NCBI GenBank assembly: GCA_020403425.1
Contig: JADBXR010000014.1
Span: 1 to 64,000, forward strand
From: Chitinophagaceae bacterium
GTDB lineage: Bacteria; Bacteroidota; Bacteroidia; Chitinophagales; Chitinophagaceae
Reading direction: 5' to 3'
Length of the DNA: 64,000 nucleotides
The notes beneath the pieces were generated by a model, which saw only the letters and a list, made by a program, of their open reading frames with translations, searched no databases and was not told the DNA's origin. Shown piece by piece: positions 1 to 9,248 of the stretch. Position numbers and translations under genes: made by a program. How positions within the stretch are numbered: position 1 is the first letter of the stretch; the number at the start of each line of letters is the position of its first letter.

Positions 1-680
1 CGGAGTTATCGTTGCAGTAGGTAATGGATTCACTGTTACAGTTGTCACAGATGAGGTCGCCTTACAACCATTTCCATCTGTCGCCGTTACTGTAATGCTT
101 CCACTACTCGCCACCGAGATCGTTGACAAGGTTTCTCCCGTACTCCATACATACGATGTACCGCCGCTACCAGTTAAGGAAACAGTACCACCTGCACAGA
201 ATGTCGTAGTGCCGCTCGGAGTTATCGTTGCAGTAGGTAATGGATTCACTGTTACAGTTGTCACAGATGAGGTCGCCTTACAACCATTTCCATCTGTCGC
301 CGTTACTGTAATGCTTCCACTGCTCGCTACTGAGATTGTCGACAATGTTTCTCCCGTACTCCATATATACGATGTACCACCACCTCCGGTTAAGGAAACA
401 TTCCCTCCGGTACAGAATGTGGTAGTGCCACTCGGAGTAATCGTAGCCGTAGGCAATGGATTTACTGTTACGGTTGTCACGGATGAGGTCGCTTTACAAC
501 CATTTCCATCCGTAGCCGTTACTGTAATGCTTCCGCTGCTCGCCACTGAGATCGTAGACAAGTTTGAGCCTGTACTCCATACATATGATGTACCACCGCC
601 ACCAGTTAAGGAAACAGTACCACCCGCACAGAATGTGGTAGTGCCGCTTGGAGTGATCGTTGCAGTAGGTAAAGGATTCA
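1..680 (-). repeat. 216-bp tandem coding repeats
   Basis: The sequence beginning at base 1 recurs at about 217 and 433 with few substitutions, and a partial copy ends near 680. The period is 216 bp, or 72 codons, so the copies stay in frame on the minus strand. The high DNA identity implies recent duplication or gene conversion. It also makes this region prone to assembly collapse or copy-number change. Confidence 0.9.
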
Positions 681-1383
681 CAAGAACAGAGGCCGCTCCT
701 GATGCCGAACAGCCTGTCGTTGTGTTCACAATTGTCAATGTTCCTGTAAATGTTCCCGAGCCTGCTGCAGCGGAAATTGCAACTACAAGGTTCCCGGTTG
801 ATCCCGTTAAGTTATCAGCAGTGAGTCCGGCATTTTCGTTAGGAAAAACACCTGATGCAGCTCCACTCCAGACAATACTGTATCTATTTGGACTGAAAAG
901 GGTAGTATAAGCAACCGTGAAAGAAGCATCCCCTAAGCAAGCGCTGGGAGATCCGGGTGTGATGCCAATTACAGGATTGGGATCAATCGTTACTGTATTA
1001 CTATACGCCGTATTACCAGCATTATCAACCCGTCTTCGGTAATATGTTCGACCAGTAAGAGTATAACTATCACTCAGGATTGTTCCTCCTAAACCAACAT
1101 TGGTTATTGAACTGAATGAAGCATCTGTCGATCTTTCCCACTGATATGTGATGGATTGAGCATTATCTTGCCCCGTTATTCCTGTTACCTCAACCACCAG
1201 ATGTGCCGTATTATACGTTTGACAGGCCGTGGCTGAGACCGTGCCTCCCGTAAGTTGCGAAAAGGAGCTTGTATGGATGAGCAAAAAGAAAATGATGCAA
1301 AAAGAAAAAAGTCTCGGTTTGGCACAAGAAGGAATATTGTGACTTATCTTTTTTTTATACTTGCACAAAGCAAACAAAGACAC
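1..1383 (-). CDS. Secreted Ig/PKD-like repeat surface protein, N-terminal part (runs off the left edge)
   Basis: The minus frame is open from about 1383 to the window edge, so only the N-terminal part is present. After a hydrophobic signal-like segment (LFSFCIIFFLLIHTSSFSQ) come about 160 residues of unique sequence, including TYYRRRVDNAGNTAYSNTV. Three nearly identical 72-residue units follow, of the type NPLPTATITPSGTTTFCAGG...WSTGETLSTISVASSGSITV. Such units are typical of very large Bacteroidota adhesins, usually with a C-terminal type IX secretion or gliding-type domain; that end is outside the window. No in-frame ATG precedes the signal peptide. GTG at 1383 and TTG at 1377 are the nearest alternative starts, so the 5' end is uncertain. 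The function as an adhesin is inferred. Confidence 0.75.
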   Translation of the reverse strand, partial: MSLFALCKYKKKISHNIPSCAKPRLFSFCIIFFLLIHTSSFSQLTGGTVSATACQTYNTAHLVVEVTGITGQDNAQSITYQWERSTDASFSSITNVGLGGTILSDSYTLTGRTYYRRRVDNAGNTAYSNTVTIDPNPVIGITPGSPSACLGDASFTVAYTTLFSPNRYSIVWSGAASGVFPNENAGLTADNLTGSTGNLVVAISAAAGSGTFTGTLTIVNTTTGCSASGAASVLVNPLPTATITPSGTTTFCAGGTVSLTGGGGTSYVWSTGSNLSTISVASSGSITVTATDGNGCKATSSVTTVTVNPLPTATITPSGTTTFCTGGNVSLTGGGGTSYIWSTGETLSTISVASSGSITVTATDGNGCKATSSVTTVTVNPLPTATITPSGTTTFCAGGTVSLTGSGGTSYVWSTGETLSTISVASSGSITVTATDGNGCKATSSVTTVTVNPLPTATITP

Positions 1384-1719
1384 CTCCCCCTGCACACACA
1401 GGCATTTCCAGAATCCGGTAACATGGGGGGAACTACAACTCATCAGACAGATATTGGCATTCTACAAAACAGTTACAATCTAACTAAAAATTGATGTCGC
1501 AAAGGGTTATCATTTGGTTTCCGGTTTAGCTACAACGGGATACGGGCTTCTTTGGTATATCCCGGCAATTTTTGGGGTCCTGTCTAAAAGACAAATATCC
1601 TACCCCATTTGTTGCTTCCGCAATCGATTGCACCACCAGCTTCATGAAAAATCCGGGGTGGCCCCTTTCATATATATCAGGAATGTTTATATTGTATCGG
1701 TAAGTATAGAAGCCTGTCT
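1384..1719. other. Intergenic region between divergent genes
   Basis: This stretch separates the minus-strand repeat protein from the plus-strand FIST gene. I see no convincing ORF in it. A plus-strand promoter-like pair lies just inside its left flank: TTG at 1337-1339 and TATACTTG at 1356-1363. The rest presumably holds the promoters of the two divergent genes. Confidence 0.4.
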
Positions 1720-2862
1720 ATGAGGACAATTCAGCAATATTATGCAGGAAACCAATGGCATGGGCCCGATGATCCAGACCATATCGACAGTACCACCTGC
1801 CAGCTGGTACTGGTTTTTGGATCGGGGGCGCTGGTGACCAGGAAGGACCTCTTTTCCCATATCCGTTCGCAGTATCCCAATGCAGAGATCATTTCCTGCT
1901 CCACCGCTGGGGAGATCCTGGAAGATACAGCCTTAGACAACAGCCTTACCGTTACCGCCATCCAGTTCGAAAAAACGCAGGTCCGCACAGCACAGGTCCA
2001 GGTGAACCGTAACAGTTGCAGCGTGGAAACAGGACGGTTGCTCATGAAACAACTGGACGCGGATGATCTCGTATCCATATTCGTATTATCTGAAAGCAGT
2101 TTTATCAATGGTGACGAACTGGTAAGGGGTTTTAATGAGAACAACCCCAGGCAGATCCCCGTGACCGGCGGATTGGCCGGCGATGCGGAACGTTTCCAGA
2201 AAACACAGGTGGGTCTGAACGGGGTGGCCACAGAAGGCACAGTAGTGGCCATCGGCCTATACGGCCAGCACCTTCGGGTGACACATAGTTCTTTTGGCGG
2301 ATGGGAAGAATTTGGCCGCGAACGCATCATCACCCGATCTGAGAACAATATCCTGTACGAAATAGATAACAGGAACGCCCTTGACCTGTACAGGGAATAC
2401 CTGGGCCCTTATGCAGAAGAACTTCCCGGGGCCGCTTTGTTCTTCCCGCTGTCCATGCAGGTAGACAAAAGCGGTTACAGCCTGGTACGGACCATCCTAT
2501 CCATCAACGAGGAGAACAAAAACATGGTCTTTGCCGGTAACCTGCCCGAAGGAAGCAAAGTGCGTTTGATGAAAGCCAATTTCGACAAGATCATCAATGC
2601 CGCTTCCGAAGCGGCCACCGGTGTATTGGCATCAGGTATCAGGAAAACGCCGGAACTCGCCATCCTCGTCAGTTGTGTGGGTCGCAAACGCATCCTGCAG
2701 GAACGGACAGCAGAAGAGATCAGGGCCGCCCGGAAAACACTTGGGCCGGCATGTACGATCACCGGTTTCTATTCCTATGGTGAGATCGCGCCCTTTGGTC
2801 AGAACACCGACTGCGAACTGCATAACCAGACCATGACTATCACCACCCTCACCGAACTGTAA
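1720..2862 (+). CDS. FIST domain protein (stand-alone small-ligand sensor)
   Basis: This 380-residue protein consists of a FIST N-terminal domain (about residues 25-220, with FGSGALVTRKDLF, ISCSTAGEI and VTGGLAGDAERF) and a FIST C-terminal domain (about 225-370, with AGNLPEGSKVRLMKAN and GFYSYGEIAPFG). FIST domains are predicted to bind small ligands such as amino acids and are usually sensory modules of kinases or chemoreceptors. This protein has no kinase, GGDEF or methyl-accepting domain and no signal peptide, so it is probably a cytoplasmic sensor acting through a partner. No kinase is adjacent. The family call is firm; the ligand is unknown. Confidence 0.85.
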   Translation: MRTIQQYYAGNQWHGPDDPDHIDSTTCQLVLVFGSGALVTRKDLFSHIRSQYPNAEIISCSTAGEILEDTALDNSLTVTAIQFEKTQVRTAQVQVNRNSCSVETGRLLMKQLDADDLVSIFVLSESSFINGDELVRGFNENNPRQIPVTGGLAGDAERFQKTQVGLNGVATEGTVVAIGLYGQHLRVTHSSFGGWEEFGRERIITRSENNILYEIDNRNALDLYREYLGPYAEELPGAALFFPLSMQVDKSGYSLVRTILSINEENKNMVFAGNLPEGSKVRLMKANFDKIINAASEAATGVLASGIRKTPELAILVSCVGRKRILQERTAEEIRAARKTLGPACTITGFYSYGEIAPFGQNTDCELHNQTMTITTLTEL

Positions 2863-3164
2863 CAATAAATGAGTACCAGTCAGTTGTGCAGATATACCCC
2901 TGACAGTCTTCTCGTTCATACCATTTTACGACCGTTTATCTCGAAGCCCTGGGTTGTTTTCTGGATCATTTTCCTATTTTCGTTTCCGCAACGACGACAC
3001 CACATTTAAAAACTGTCGTTTCCCTTTATCAATTCTACGCCGATGAACAGCTAAGCAGAGCTTAGGCAGACATACTTGAAAGTTTAGGCTCACAACTCCC
3101 CGGTTTCTGTAATGGGCATCCATTACCATTGGTAATCCTATTTGTTATTTTAATTCATTACGTA
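2863..3164. other. Intergenic region upstream of the MATE gene
   Basis: About 300 bp without a gene. Its 3' part, from about 3110, carries overlapping palindromes listed separately. The remainder is AT-rich and shows no other structure I can support. Confidence 0.4.
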
Positions 3165-3167
3165 ATG
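3110..3167 (+). promoter_or_regulatory. Cluster of palindromes upstream of the MATE exporter (operator candidate)
   Basis: Three palindromes share ATTAC/GTAAT or CCATTA half-sites. TAATGG-GCAT-CCATTA lies at 3110-3125, ATTACCA-T-TGGTAAT at 3122-3136 and the perfect CATTACGTAATG at 3156-3167. The last overlaps the chosen ATG at 3165. The arrangement suggests repressor binding in the promoter and at the start codon; the regulator is unknown. Confidence 0.45.
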
Positions 3168-4562
3168 ACTGTTGATACAACTACGCATAAAGGCAAGACG
3201 TCTGTCTGGTCTTATCTCAAAGAATCTCTCCGGAGCGAGCACCAGGATTTTACCACGGGCAGTATCCGAAAAGCCATTTTCATGCTGGCCATTCCCATGA
3301 TACTTGAAATGTGCATGGAATCGGTATTTGCCGTTGTAGATATATTTTTCGTGGGTAAACTGGGACCGAATGCAGCGGCTGCGGTCGGACTCACTGAATC
3401 CTTTTTGACCATCCTCTATTCCGTGGCCATCGGGTTAAGCATGGGAGCTACGGCCATGGTTGCCCGCCGCGTGGGCGAAAAAAAGTATGATGCCGCGGCC
3501 AAAGCAGGCGCACAGGCCGCCCTGCTTGCGTTCATCATAAGCATCCTGATCAGTATCACCGGCTTCTTTTTTGCAGAAGAGATCCTGGAGCTGATGGGTG
3601 CCGATGCGGCCATCGTAGCCATGGGGCATACGTATACCCGCATCATGCTGGTGGGTAATATTGTGATCATGCTGTTATTCCTCATCAATGGTATTTTCCG
3701 TGGTGCCGGCGATGCAGCTATCGCTATGCGTAGCTTATGGCTGGCCAATATCTGTAACATCATCCTGTGTCCCATACTGATCCATTACCATGGGTTACCC
3801 GGAGCCGCCATCGCCACCACCATTGGAAGGAGTATCGGCGTATGCTACCAGGTGTACCACCTGTTCAAAGGAAAGGGCATCATCAAGATCCACCTGCGGC
3901 ATTTTGTACCCGACCTCTCTTTGCTGAGATCCATTTTCAGCATTGCCTCCACCGCCACTCTGCAGTTCCTGATCGGTTCTGCCAGCTGGATCGCCATGGC
4001 CCGCATCATTTCAGGTTTTGGCAGCGATGCCATTGCCGGTTATACCATCGCCATCCGTTTGCTCATCTTCTTCCTGATGCCGGCCTGGGGACTCAGTAAT
4101 GCCGCTGCCACATTGGTGGGTCAGAACCTGGGCGCCCAGCAACCCGAGCGAGCAGAAAGATCTGTCTGGAAAACGGCGCAGTACAATGCCATTTTCATGG
4201 GTATCGTATCTATCCTATTCCTGACCTCCGCCGAATTCTTTGTGTCGCTGATCAATACAGATCCCGCTGTGGTAAAGACCGCTGTGCAGGCACTGCGTAT
4301 CGTTAGTCTGGGGTATGTGTTCTATGGTGTGGGTATGGTCATGATCAACGCATTCAATGGTGCCGGCGACAGCCGAACACCTACCTGGATCAACCTGTTC
4401 TGGTTCTGGATCTTCCAGATACCTTTTGCCTGGCTGTTGGCCAAAGTATGGAACATGGGTCCTACCGGCGTATTCATTGCCATCGTGGTAACGGAGACCT
4501 GTATCACCACTACCAGCGTGATCCTGTTCAAACGAGGTAAATGGAAGCTGGTCAAGATATAG
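3165..4562 (+). CDS. MATE family efflux transporter
   Basis: A 465-residue inner-membrane protein with about twelve hydrophobic segments arranged as two MatE repeats. The first starts near AIPMILEMCMESVFAVVDIF and the second near SIASTATLQFLIGSASWIA. MATE proteins export cationic drugs or metabolites using a Na+ or H+ gradient. The start at 3165 gives a normal soluble N-terminus (MTVDTTTHKG); an upstream alternative at 3129 would add a hydrophobic stretch atypical of the family. Palindromes directly upstream suggest local repression. The substrate cannot be predicted. Confidence 0.9.
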   Translation: MTVDTTTHKGKTSVWSYLKESLRSEHQDFTTGSIRKAIFMLAIPMILEMCMESVFAVVDIFFVGKLGPNAAAAVGLTESFLTILYSVAIGLSMGATAMVARRVGEKKYDAAAKAGAQAALLAFIISILISITGFFFAEEILELMGADAAIVAMGHTYTRIMLVGNIVIMLLFLINGIFRGAGDAAIAMRSLWLANICNIILCPILIHYHGLPGAAIATTIGRSIGVCYQVYHLFKGKGIIKIHLRHFVPDLSLLRSIFSIASTATLQFLIGSASWIAMARIISGFGSDAIAGYTIAIRLLIFFLMPAWGLSNAAATLVGQNLGAQQPERAERSVWKTAQYNAIFMGIVSILFLTSAEFFVSLINTDPAVVKTAVQALRIVSLGYVFYGVGMVMINAFNGAGDSRTPTWINLFWFWIFQIPFAWLLAKVWNMGPTGVFIAIVVTETCITTTSVILFKRGKWKLVKI

Positions 4563-4569
4563 GATCAGA

Positions 4570-4700
4570 GGATTGCGGATTGGCAGATGAATGGATTGTT
4601 TTATTGAGGGATCGGATCAAGGGCTCGCTTCACTGAATAACACGAGAGGCATTCCCGCAAAAACGAATCCGCCAATCCGTTAATTCGTTAATTCGCGAAT
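4570..4700. repeat. Imperfect inverted repeat between convergent genes
   Basis: CGGATTGGC at 4576-4584 is matched by GCCAATCCG at 4671-4679, with further partial complementarity around both. The right side continues as AATTCGTTAATTCGCGAATC. It lies between the convergent ends of the MATE and CorA genes and may form a long hairpin or be an extragenic repeat remnant. Confidence 0.4.
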
Positions 4701-4710
4701 CATCCATCTC

Positions 4711-5808
4711 CTAAAACCAGCCTCGCCGCCGGAATACGAATACCATCCATACAGGAACGATCAGCATCAGTCCTACCGCGATGAAAAATCCGTATTGGTG
4801 GTGCAGATAAGGTATCCGGTCAAAATTCATCCCGAAAATACCACCGATCACCGTAGCCGGCGCCAGCAGGCAGGTCACCACCGCCATCACTTTCATCACT
4901 TCGTTCATCTTCAGGTTCACGTTGCTGAGGTAAAGGTCCTGCAGGTTCATCATCATATCGCGGTAGTTCTCTGCCAGGTCATTTGCCTGTACGATATGAT
5001 CATATACGTCCTTAAAGTACTTGGTGGTGCGCTCCTCCAGCAGGTCGCTGTCGCTGCGGATAAATCCGTTGATGAGCTCCCGGACCGGGCTTACATTCCG
5101 TTTCAGTACGATCAGTTCTTTCCGCAGGTTATTGATCTCGGCCAATGCACGGGTATTACTGCTGCGGATGATCTTTTCCTCCAGCAACTCGATGTGTTCG
5201 CCCAGCTTCTCCATCACCACATAATAATTATCCACGATCATATCGAGCAGCGCATAACAGAGATAATCGGCATTACTGATCCGAAGTTTACTGTTGGCGA
5301 TCCTTAGTTTTTCACGGATGGGATCGAACACATCCCGGCTGGCATCTTCCTGGAACGATAACACAAAATCCCTGCCCAGCACGATACTGATCTGCTCCGT
5401 TTCCACCGCGCCGGTCCGTTCATTGAAGTACAACATATTCAGCAAACAGGAAAGCACCGGGTCCATCTCGTCCATCTTGGGCCGTTGCCCCACGCTCAGG
5501 ATGTCTTCCTGTATCAGCACGTGTACCGCAAAATGATTACAGACCGCTTCCACATCCGCCTTGCGGATACCGTCAATATTGATCCAGGTGGTATGGTGGT
5601 TATCTTTAAAAGGAAAACAATCCGTGATACCTGTAAAGGAATGTTCATGCAGATGTCCCTGCGAATAGTCAAACACACTGACCCTGCTCTCTTCGGCCTC
5701 TTCCCGCTGAGGAAGTACGGTGGGGTTCACCTGAAAAATATCCCTCGTTCGCCGGGTGTTGAACAACGACGACAGCTTAAAATATTTGAGATACTTGTTT
5801 TGTGACAT
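4711..5808 (-). CDS. corA: CorA-type magnesium/cobalt transporter
   Basis: A 365-residue CorA family channel. The N-terminal cytoplasmic domain (about 1-290) is followed by a long helix and two C-terminal membrane helices. The hallmark GMN selectivity motif (IGGIFGMNF) ends the first of these at residues 326-328. A basic tail (RRRGWF) ends the protein, as in the family. The start MSQNKYLKYF at 5808 is preferred over a longer in-frame start at 5910, because the extra codons translate an 8-bp intergenic tandem repeat. It is divergent from the YheT-like hydrolase. It imports Mg2+ (or Co2+/Ni2+) across the inner membrane. Confidence 0.93.
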   Translation of the reverse strand: MSQNKYLKYFKLSSLFNTRRTRDIFQVNPTVLPQREEAEESRVSVFDYSQGHLHEHSFTGITDCFPFKDNHHTTWINIDGIRKADVEAVCNHFAVHVLIQEDILSVGQRPKMDEMDPVLSCLLNMLYFNERTGAVETEQISIVLGRDFVLSFQEDASRDVFDPIREKLRIANSKLRISNADYLCYALLDMIVDNYYVVMEKLGEHIELLEEKIIRSSNTRALAEINNLRKELIVLKRNVSPVRELINGFIRSDSDLLEERTTKYFKDVYDHIVQANDLAENYRDMMMNLQDLYLSNVNLKMNEVMKVMAVVTCLLAPATVIGGIFGMNFDRIPYLHHQYGFFIAVGLMLIVPVWMVFVFRRRGWF

Positions 5809-5820
5809 ATAGGGAAGGTA

Positions 5821-5827
5821 CAAATTA
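5821..5827 (-). promoter_or_regulatory. TAATTTG -7-like element before corA
   Basis: Read on the minus strand, TAATTTG lies 12 bases before the corA ATG at 5808. It resembles the Bacteroidota primary sigma factor -7 element (TAnnTTTG). Confidence 0.4.
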
Positions 5828-5830
5828 TCA

Positions 5831-5870
5831 ATGAGTGAATGAGTGGATGAGTGAATGAGTGGATGAGTGA
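5831..5870. repeat. 8-bp tandem repeat (atgagtgR x5) between divergent genes
   Basis: Five exact 8-mers alternate atgagtga and atgagtgg with no interruption, equivalent to 2.5 copies of a 16-bp unit. The array sits between corA (minus) and the hydrolase (plus), next to the promoters of both. A shorter relative lies at 15306-15329. Confidence 0.9.
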
Positions 5871-5914
5871 ATGGGAATAATTTTTGACAACCCAAAAAAC
5901 AGTCACTCATTAAT

Positions 5915-5922
5915 TACCTTCG
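5915..5922 (+). promoter_or_regulatory. TACCTTCG -7-like element before the YheT-like gene
   Basis: TACCTTCG ends only 4 bases before the ATG at 5927. If transcription starts about 5-7 bases after the element, the mRNA would be leaderless or nearly so. Confidence 0.45.
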
Positions 5923-5926
5923 TCCC

Positions 5927-6886
5927 ATGCCCATTCTTCCACAAGCCGCTTTCAAAGCTCCGTTCTGGCAATTCAACGGCCACCTGCAGACCATTATCCC
6001 AAGCCTGTTCCGTAAAGTGGATTTCACTTATCGGGAAAGGGAAAGGCTGGAACTGCCGGATGGGGATTTCGTTGATCTTGACTGGCAACGCACCGGCAAT
6101 AACAAACTGGTGATCATTACCCACGGACTGGAAGGCGATTCCACGCGCCACTATGTGACCGGCATGGCCAAACTGTTTTCCCAAAACGGTTTTGATGCAT
6201 TGGGCTGGAACTGCCGCAGCTGCAGTGGTGAGCTGAATCGTCTGCCAAGATTCTATCACCATGGCGATGCAGGTGACCTCAGACTCGTGATCGATCACAG
6301 TATCCGGAAATATGGTTATGAAGAGATCGTGCTGATCGGGTTCAGCATGGGTGGCAGCCTGAGTTTACGCGCCGTTGCCGAGTTCCCGGATGAGGTACCC
6401 GCCCAGGTAAAAAAAGTGATCGGCTTTTCCGTACCCTGCGACCTTTTGAGCAGCGTTAAGATATTGTCGCAATCCATTAACAAGATATACAGCTCCCGGT
6501 TCCTGCGCAAACTGGGTGAAAAGATCAAAGCCAAATCAAAGATCTATCCCGATCTCATCAGTTATGAAGGGTACGAGAAGATCAAACATTTCGCTGATTT
6601 CGACAACCGGTACACTGCACCCTTGCATGGATTCAACGATGCGTATGAATTTTACAGCCAGGCAAGCGTAAAACCCCTGCTGAAGAACATACGGATCCCT
6701 TCATTGATCGTACAGGCCAGGAACGATAGCTTCCTTACTCCGGAATGTATGTGTGAAGAGATCATTGCCGAACATCCCTTTCTTTTTCTGGAAACAACCG
6801 AACACGGCGGACATTGTGGCTTCATGGTCAGGGGATCTGCCTACAGCTGGGCGGAACTAAGGGCACTGGATTGGGCACTACATTGA
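5927..6886 (+). CDS. YheT-like alpha/beta hydrolase
   Basis: A 319-residue cytoplasmic alpha/beta-fold hydrolase of the YheT/EMB8 group. The N-terminus PFWQFNGHLQTIIPSLF is typical of this group. The nucleophile elbow GFSMGG (about residue 141), the acid in QARNDSF and the histidine in EHGGHCGF complete a catalytic triad. The family includes esterases of uncertain physiological substrate. It ends 10 bp from the convergent recQ stop. The start is set by ATG immediately after a TACCTTCG promoter-like element. Confidence 0.9.
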   Translation: MPILPQAAFKAPFWQFNGHLQTIIPSLFRKVDFTYRERERLELPDGDFVDLDWQRTGNNKLVIITHGLEGDSTRHYVTGMAKLFSQNGFDALGWNCRSCSGELNRLPRFYHHGDAGDLRLVIDHSIRKYGYEEIVLIGFSMGGSLSLRAVAEFPDEVPAQVKKVIGFSVPCDLLSSVKILSQSINKIYSSRFLRKLGEKIKAKSKIYPDLISYEGYEKIKHFADFDNRYTAPLHGFNDAYEFYSQASVKPLLKNIRIPSLIVQARNDSFLTPECMCEEIIAEHPFLFLETTEHGGHCGFMVRGSAYSWAELRALDWALH

Positions 6887-6896
6887 TCGGCCCCAT

Positions 6897-9086
6897 TCAC
6901 TTGTCGCGGCCATTCATTGCGGCAATGGTCATTCGTATATCACAATAACTGATATGGTCCGGCAATTGGTCCTTGATCTGTTTTAAGCCCAGCCGCCCGT
7001 ATTGATTGGCCGCAGCTTCTATCAGTTCCTGTTTATCGGAAGAGACAAAATCATTCACATCCAGTTCACCCGTTGTGATGTAATGACTGAGATGAGATTC
7101 CACCGTAGTGGCGGCCAGCTGTCTTTCTTCAGCGATCTCCTGTACGGATCTGCCGGACCGGTACATTTCGTAACTGATGCGTTTGGTATCTGACGCGCGC
7201 TCTCGGTTGACCGGTGTCCGTTTTGTTCTCGTGGGCTGTTTCAGCTCCATCCGGCTGCTTATCTTATGTTCGATACAGTAGTCCTGTACTTTTTCCAGGA
7301 AAGCCTCCCCATATCTCTCAATTTTGAACGCACCAAATCCGGAGATCTTTGGCAGGTCGGTACGGGTAACGGGTAAATAGGTAGCCAGGTCAAGTAAGCT
7401 GCTGTCACTGAAGATCAGGTAGGCCGGTACATTCTCCTCATGGGCAATCCGGTTGCGCAGTTTTTTCAGGTCTTCGAACAAAGGTTTTTCGTAATCGTGT
7501 TGCTGGTAGATCACCGGTTCTTTGGCAATGGTCACCTGTACAGGTGCCGACAGGAACACTTTCTCCCCCTTGAACAATACACCGTTACTTTTTTCTGTCA
7601 GTTGCAAAACAGGATATTCACCTTCTGATTGCTGCAGGTAACCATAATACAGCAGCTCCTTCACATAATGCAGCCACGCTTCTTTTGGCGCCTCTTTACC
7701 AATACCGTACACTGATAATTTCTTGTGTTCTTCACGGATCTTCTCGCCATGGCTACCCTTCAGTATGTCCACCACATAACGCATGCCGAAAGATTGGTTC
7801 AGCCGGTATACGGTACTCAGTATCTTCTGTGCGATCACTGTTTGCTCCTGCAGTTCAGGTTTGTTCAGGCAATTATCGCAGTTGCCGCAATAATCAGGCG
7901 CCTGTTCACCAAAATAAGCAAGCAGGTATTTTCTTCGGCAGCCGCGGGTTTCACAAAGCTGTACCATCTGGTCAAGCTTTTTCAACAGGATCTGTGTCTG
8001 CTCAGGATTGTTCTCCACCTGCGCAAAACCTTTCAGTTTCATCACGTCTCCCGCACTATAGAACAATATGGCTTCACTGGGCAATCCATCCCTGCCTGCC
8101 CGACCGGTTTCCTGGTAATAGCCTTCAATATTCTTGGGCAGATCAGCATGCACCACAAAACGAACATTACTTTTATTGATGCCCATACCAAAAGCGATGG
8201 TGGCCACCATGATGCGGATATCATCTTTCAGGAACAGGTCCTGCCGCTCATCGCGGGTGGTTTTATCGAGACCGGCATGATAAGAGGCCGCATTAAAACC
8301 ATCCGAACGCAGGTCTTCCGCCAGCTTTTCCGTAGCCATTCTACTCAGACAGTAAATGATGCCACTGTCGTCCTGGTGTTCTTTCAGATAATCCACCAAT
8401 ATTTCATAGTATCCTTTCTTGGGTTTGATATGATACGAAATATTGGGACGGTTAAAACTGTTCTCAAAAACCCGGTAATCGGTCACCTGTAATTGCTCAA
8501 TGATATCTTTCTTGGTAAGCGCATCCGCAGTTGCTGTTAAAGCAATGACCGGAACTGTGGGAAACTGTTGTTTTAGTTGTGACAATACCCGGTATTCCGG
8601 TCTGAAATCATGCCCCCACTGACTGATACAGTGGGCTTCATCTATGGCAAACAAAGAGACCTTACAATCCTGCAGAAAACGCAAGAAAGAAATTTCGCCA
8701 CCCACCAAGCGCTCCGGCGCTACATACAGCAGCTTTAATTCATTACGCTGTAATTGTTTCAATATGAACGACTGCTCACCACTGCTTTGGGTGCTGTTCA
8801 AATAAGCCGCTTTCACGCCACTCAATACCAATGCATCTACCTGGTCCTTCATTAAAGCGATCAGCGGACTGACCACAATGGTCACACCCGGAAAACACAG
8901 GGCGGGCACCTGGTAGCAAAGGCTCTTGCCACCACCGGTAGGCATCAGTACGATGGCATCCTTTCCGCCAATCAGTTGCTGGATGATGGATTCCTGGTTG
9001 TGCCTGAATTCGGTATAACCAAACACAGACTCCAATACTTCTCGGGGCGTGGTAATCAAGCCGGTATGTGCTGTGTCTGTTTTCAT
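6897..9086 (-). CDS. recQ: ATP-dependent DNA helicase RecQ
   Basis: A 729-residue RecQ helicase used in DNA repair and recombination. In order: Walker A MPTGGGKS (residues 48-55), DEAH box (149-152), helicase C-terminal motif [12 protein letters not shown], a four-cysteine zinc site ending CGNCDNC, a winged-helix region, an HRDC domain (about 520-600, [11 protein letters not shown]) and a C-terminal helix-turn-helix with [11 protein letters not shown]. The start at 9086 is chosen because a TATCTTG element lies 7 bases upstream; ATG at 9104 and TTG at 9203 are in frame but less likely. Confidence 0.95.
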   Translation of the reverse strand: MKTDTAHTGLITTPREVLESVFGYTEFRHNQESIIQQLIGGKDAIVLMPTGGGKSLCYQVPALCFPGVTIVVSPLIALMKDQVDALVLSGVKAAYLNSTQSSGEQSFILKQLQRNELKLLYVAPERLVGGEISFLRFLQDCKVSLFAIDEAHCISQWGHDFRPEYRVLSQLKQQFPTVPVIALTATADALTKKDIIEQLQVTDYRVFENSFNRPNISYHIKPKKGYYEILVDYLKEHQDDSGIIYCLSRMATEKLAEDLRSDGFNAASYHAGLDKTTRDERQDLFLKDDIRIMVATIAFGMGINKSNVRFVVHADLPKNIEGYYQETGRAGRDGLPSEAILFYSAGDVMKLKGFAQVENNPEQTQILLKKLDQMVQLCETRGCRRKYLLAYFGEQAPDYCGNCDNCLNKPELQEQTVIAQKILSTVYRLNQSFGMRYVVDILKGSHGEKIREEHKKLSVYGIGKEAPKEAWLHYVKELLYYGYLQQSEGEYPVLQLTEKSNGVLFKGEKVFLSAPVQVTIAKEPVIYQQHDYEKPLFEDLKKLRNRIAHEENVPAYLIFSDSSLLDLATYLPVTRTDLPKISGFGAFKIERYGEAFLEKVQDYCIEHKISSRMELKQPTRTKRTPVNRERASDTKRISYEMYRSGRSVQEIAEERQLAATTVESHLSHYITTGELDVNDFVSSDKQELIEAAANQYGRLGLKQIKDQLPDHISYCDIRMTIAAMNGRDK

Positions 9087-9093
9087 CGGGCTG

Positions 9094-9100
9094 CAAGATA
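9094..9100 (-). promoter_or_regulatory. TATCTTG -7-like element before recQ
   Basis: On the minus strand TATCTTG ends 7 bases before the recQ ATG at 9086, the same arrangement as at several other genes in this window. Confidence 0.4.
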
Positions 9101-9248
9101 ACATGCAATCACAGCAATCCGTTACGCATTTATACGCTAAAAAAAGGGTGTTTTCCCCATTGCATCTGTTATAGGTATTCTGTTCTTTTACAGTAGCATC
9201 CAATATGTCTGGCAGGTATCATTGCTGCTTCACCAAAAGCCTTATCCT

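Noticed and set aside
95..910. Plus-strand open frame over the left-edge repeats
   Set aside because: It is the complement of the 216-bp repeats. The minus-strand reading gives a signal peptide and known Ig-like units, while the plus reading is Val/Pro-rich and matches nothing.
5831..5870. CRISPR-like array
   Set aside because: The units are 8 bp and directly abutting with no spacers, and no cas genes are present; it is a simple tandem repeat.
7725..8492. 255-codon plus-strand open frame inside recQ
   Set aside because: It is antisense to conserved helicase motifs and has no recognisable family.
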